From the NCBI GenBank assembly GCA_958369225.1, contig CATXID010000003.1, positions 124,001-188,000 of the forward strand: a stretch of 64,000 nt of DNA, given 5' to 3'. This DNA is from an uncultured Collinsella sp. Its GTDB lineage: Bacteria > Actinomycetota > Coriobacteriia > Coriobacteriales > Coriobacteriaceae. Shown here piece after piece: positions 59,879 through 64,000 of the stretch; positions within the stretch are counted from its first letter, which is position 1; every line of letters starts with the position of its first letter. The notes below the pieces were generated by a model, which ran no database searches, was not told where the DNA came from, and saw only the letters and a program-made list of their open reading frames with translations. Made by a program: the position numbers and the translations under genes.

Positions 59879-59945
59879 AGTTGCGGTGAAATAGTTCCTA
59901 AAATCGGCACCTAAGCAATGAATCGGGAACTATTCCACCGCAACT
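59879..59945. repeat. Long inverted repeat after the NAD operon
   Basis: AGTTGCGGTGAAATAGTTCC (59879-59898) is complementary, with one mismatch, to 59926-59945; the loop is 27 bases. It is followed by another partial REP core (CCTGTCCCC). It starts 19 bases after the niaR stop. Confidence 0.7.
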
Positions 59946-59985
59946 GCCAAGGTAGCCCTGTCCCCAATTAGCTGCCTATACAAAC

Positions 59986-60025
59986 AAAAGGAGGCCTCCG
60001 CGGCGATGCGGAGGCCTCCTTTTTG
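59986..60025. terminator. Bidirectional terminator
   Basis: AAAAGGAGGCCTCCG (59986-60000) pairs with CGGAGGCCTCCTTTTT around CGGCGATG. The A- and T-runs on both sides fit its place between the niaR and ferredoxin genes. Confidence 0.92.
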
Positions 60026-60063
60026 TGCACGGTGTACTTTTGAGTGTGCAGGTGGGGGAGCTG

Positions 60064-60249
60064 TTACTCCTCGACGATCTCGGTGATCGCGCCGGCGGGG
60101 CAAGCGTCCTGGCAAGCGCCACAGGCGACGCAGGAATCCTCGTCAGCGACGGTAGCGACGTCCTGGAGCTCCAGAACGCCAGCGGGGCAGGAATCGACGC
60201 AAACGCCACAAGCGATGCACTCGTCGGCATCAATTACGGGATGAGCCAT
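60064..60249 (-). CDS. Ferredoxin, 2[4Fe-4S]
   Basis: 61 residues from the ATG at 60249, with AGAGAGGAAA upstream. Two complete clusters: CIACGVCVDSC (with a further CP) near residues 11-21 and CVACGACQDAC (plus CP) near 40-50. This is the small clostridial-type ferredoxin that carries low-potential electrons in anaerobes, for example between pyruvate oxidoreductase and hydrogenase. A hydrogenase maturation cluster lies 15 kb away, but no functional link can be shown from this. Confidence 0.94.
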   Translation of the reverse strand: MAHPVIDADECIACGVCVDSCPAGVLELQDVATVADEDSCVACGACQDACPAGAITEIVEE

Positions 60250-60792
60250 GGTAGTTTCCTCTCTGTTGACCGACGCTACAGGCGATGCGCGTCGGTTTGA
60301 TTCGGGCAAAAACATACCACGGGAGCGACCGTTTGCAATACCCTCTGACCGGCATCTTCATACCGTTCGCCGAGTATGCCACGGCTTACTAAAAAACATG
60401 CAGGTGAGGCCGTTGAGCTGCGCAAATGTTAGCTACAGGTGACTTGAAATATAGGGCGATTGAGCGTGCTTGCGGAAAGCGCATCCCGTTATTTAGCCGA
60501 GAAACGGGTCGAACTTTCCCCAGGGAAGCCCGGGGCCGCCATGTGCGCTCCCAAGCCCAAACCTCAGCCATCTCTACATAGATCTCAATAGATCTGCCGA
60601 GAACTCAAACAGTGCATCTACCTGCGCATTTGAGAACCTAAACTCTCAGAGATAAGAAATCTTATATGAATTGACTTAGATTTTGTATATTCCGGCCCAT
60701 AAGGGGATACACTACATCCTGAAAGACAAGCCGAAGCGCCGCGCGACAGACCGTCGAGGCGGCGCGAACGCAAAAGAGAGAGGGAATTTCTA
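60250..60792. other. 543-base gap upstream of dnaK
   Basis: No credible gene. Two palindromes can be seen: AGATCT-CAAT-AGATCT around 60580 and ATAAGA-AA-TCTTAT around 60652-60665. Half-sites CTCAA (60604), TTGAG (60630) and CTCAG (60645) recall the HspR operator (CTTGAGT-N7-ACTCAAG) but the spacing is off by one. No CIRCE element is present. A possible -10 is TACACT (60708-60713), 80 bases before dnaK. Confidence 0.4.
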
Positions 60793-62685
<1,893 letters not shown>

Positions 62686-62687
62686 TC

Positions 62688-63530
62688 ATGTCCGCCCGTA
62701 AAGCTCGCACGGAGGCGGCCGCCGCTGGCGCCGCCCCCGTTGACTCTGAGGAGAAGGACGTGAAGATTCCCGTAGAGGCCGCAGGCGTTGCCGAGGCCAA
62801 CGAGGCCGAGGCCGCCGAGGCTGCCGAGAACCAGGTAGAGGATTCCAACAAGGAGGCGACGATGACCGAGGACGAGATGGTGGAAGCCGCTATCCGCGCC
62901 GGTGAGGAAGCCGCCGACAACGACTTTAAGCTCAAGTTCGAGCAGGCCCAAAAGGAGCTTGCCGACGTGCGCAGCGAGCTCGATGCTGCGGCAGAGGCCC
63001 AGAAGGCCGCCGAGGACAAGGCAAAGGACGCCACCGAGCGTACCGCCCGTCTGCAGGCCGACTGGGAGAACTTCCGTCGCCGCACCGCTAGCGAGCGTAT
63101 CGCCGAGCGCGAGCGCGCGACCGAGAAGCTCGTCACCGCGCTGTTGCCGGTGGTTGACGATATCGAGCGTGCAATCGACCATGCCCGTAGCCAGGAGCTT
63201 TCCGACGACTTTAAGCAGTTCGTCGATGGCGTTGACGCGGTGCATGCCAAGCTGCTCGATGTGTTTGCGCACGAGGGCGTTGAGCCCATCGACCCCAAGG
63301 GCGAGGCGTTCGATCCGCTCGAGCACCAGGCCGTGGGGCGTGTCGAGGACGCATCGCAGTACGACGAGACCGTCAACGACGTGTACCAGAAGGGCTACCG
63401 CATGGCGGACCGCATCCTGCGCTCCGCGATGGTGACGGTGACCTACGGTGGCGAGAAGCGCCCCGCACCGGAGCCCGAAGCGGCGCCCGAGGATGCTGCG
63501 GCCGATACGGCTGAGAGCACCGAGGAGTAA
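62688..63530 (+). CDS. grpE: Nucleotide exchange factor GrpE
   Basis: 280 residues if ATG 62688 is used. An in-frame ATG at 62862 has a near-perfect AAGGAGG eight bases upstream and would give 222 residues, closer to the usual GrpE length; the first 58 residues are an Ala/Glu-rich tail. Core features are a long helix (~80-130), ADWENFRRRTASERIAERE (~125) and the C-terminal beta domain with GVEPIDPKGEAFDPLEHQAV (~205) and QKGYRMADRILRSAMVTV. GrpE releases ADP from DnaK. Both starts may be used. Confidence 0.93.
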   Translation: MSARKARTEAAAAGAAPVDSEEKDVKIPVEAAGVAEANEAEAAEAAENQVEDSNKEATMTEDEMVEAAIRAGEEAADNDFKLKFEQAQKELADVRSELDAAAEAQKAAEDKAKDATERTARLQADWENFRRRTASERIAERERATEKLVTALLPVVDDIERAIDHARSQELSDDFKQFVDGVDAVHAKLLDVFAHEGVEPIDPKGEAFDPLEHQAVGRVEDASQYDETVNDVYQKGYRMADRILRSAMVTVTYGGEKRPAPEPEAAPEDAAADTAESTEE

Positions 63531-63535
63531 TTGAG

Positions 63536-63615
63536 AAGGGCCCCGGGGCAACACCCGGGGCCCTTTCTGGCCTAGTGCCATATGAAAGCATGAGCCGCCG
63601 CCCGCTGGGCGGCGG
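63536..63615 (+). terminator. Two hairpins between grpE and dnaJ
   Basis: AAGGGCCCCGGGG (63536-63548) pairs with CCCGGGGCCCTTT and is followed by a short T-run; CCGCCGCCC (63595-63603) pairs with GGGCGGCGG (63607-63615) just before the dnaJ ribosome site. The first can lower read-through into dnaJ. Confidence 0.65.
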
Positions 63616-63637
63616 ATGAAACAGGAGAGGAGCTACG

Positions 63638-64000
63638 ATGGCTGCAGGCAAAACCTTCTATGACATCCTGGGCGTATCCAAGAGCGCCTCCGACAAAGAG
63701 ATCAAGAGCGCGTTTCGCAAGCTCGCGCAAAAATATCACCCCGATGCCGGCGGCGACGAGGCCAAGTTTAAGGAGATTAGCGAGGCCTACGAGACGCTTT
63801 CGGACGAGAAGAAGCGCAAAGAGTACGACCAGATGCTCATGTTCGGCGGCATGCCGGGCGCGGGAGGCGCGTATAGCGGTGGCTACGGCGCCGGTGCCGG
63901 CGCGAGCGGCTGGGGCGATATCTTCGACAGCATCTTTAGCGGCAACGGCGCTTGGGGCAGCGATTGGGGCTCGGGCTTTGCCGGGGCCGCGGGCGCTGCC
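63638..64000 (+). CDS. dnaJ: Co-chaperone DnaJ, N-terminal part (runs off the window)
   Basis: 121 codons, no stop before the window edge; ATG 63638 with AGGAGAGGAG upstream. The J domain (~4-70) has FYDILGVSKSASDKEIKSAFRKLA in several helices and the HPD tripeptide as YHPDAGG, essential for stimulating DnaK. A Gly/Phe/Ala-rich region follows (~76-121). The zinc-finger domain expected next lies outside, so full-length DnaJ versus a CbpA-like J protein cannot be told for certain; operon position favours DnaJ. Confidence 0.9.
   Translation, partial: MAAGKTFYDILGVSKSASDKEIKSAFRKLAQKYHPDAGGDEAKFKEISEAYETLSDEKKRKEYDQMLMFGGMPGAGGAYSGGYGAGAGASGWGDIFDSIFSGNGAWGSDWGSGFAGAAGAA

Noticed and set aside
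63638..63850. HPDAGG in the J domain seen as a possible inactivating change.
   Set aside because: The HPD tripeptide is intact and the residues after it vary widely among active J proteins.

Overview
The window looks like a chromosomal segment of a Collinsella-type gut actinobacterium (Coriobacteriia). This is inferred from GC-rich, codon-biased genes, a dnaK-grpE-dnaJ order, a LuxR-type regulator fused to a large membrane domain, an SLC11 protein with the altered metal-site motifs of the magnesium-transporting branch, and an LPxTG-like surface protein. No database search was possible, so the genus is inference. I see no tRNA, rRNA, CRISPR array, transposase, integrase or phage gene.

Layout. 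1-11.2 kb: end of an ABC exporter operon, a DUF362 iron-sulfur protein, an alpha/beta hydrolase, a hemolysin III protein, a CNNM/CorC protein, a stand-alone cyanophycin-synthetase-N-like protein, YtxH and PRC-barrel proteins, and a polysaccharide deacetylase-like protein whose metal ligands are mostly lost. 11.2-14.7 kb: a probable Mg2+ locus with a structured leader, an MgtE-like PRC/CBS/membrane protein and an NRAMP-related magnesium transporter. 15.3-21 kb: an SGNH acyltransferase, ribokinase plus nucleoside hydrolase, luxS and a DUF4867 protein. 21.2-25.2 kb: a membrane signalling protein, a NarL-type kinase and its response regulator, translationally coupled. 25.3-35.2 kb: lipoproteins and zinc-ribbon/SPFH proteins around a membrane-bound LuxR regulator. 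35.4-39.3 kb: pyrE, a regulator remnant, PTS EIIA, a lipoprotein and a HAD phosphatase. 39.5-45.3 kb: a [NiFe]-hydrogenase maturation and nickel cluster (a small protein, nikR, hypF, hypC, hypD, hypE) without hypA or hypB. 45.5-48.6 kb: thioredoxin, an unknown protein and an Agr-like kinase/LytTR pair. 48.9-55.5 kb: a 2,216-residue cell-wall-anchored surface protein. 56-59.9 kb: a de novo NAD operon, nadA-nadB-nadC-niaR, with a palindrome overlapping its promoter. 60-64 kb: a ferredoxin and the dnaK-grpE-dnaJ chaperone operon, running off the end.

The most unusual content is intergenic. Two roughly 220-base structured elements (36048-36270 and 38338-38560) share short conserved blocks while their stems change on both sides, as expected if the folded form is kept. 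Two elements with near-identical 37-40-base terminal inverted repeats but unrelated interiors lie at 14813-15050 and 55575-55790. At least two families of REP-like hairpins (cores TTGGGGACGT and GGGGACAG/CACCTTTG) sit at gene ends throughout, one of them at the tip of a nested palindrome of about 150 bases.

Several loci read as working units: Mg2+ homeostasis, nucleoside salvage, hydrogenase maturation with nickel control, NAD synthesis with its own repressor, and protein folding.
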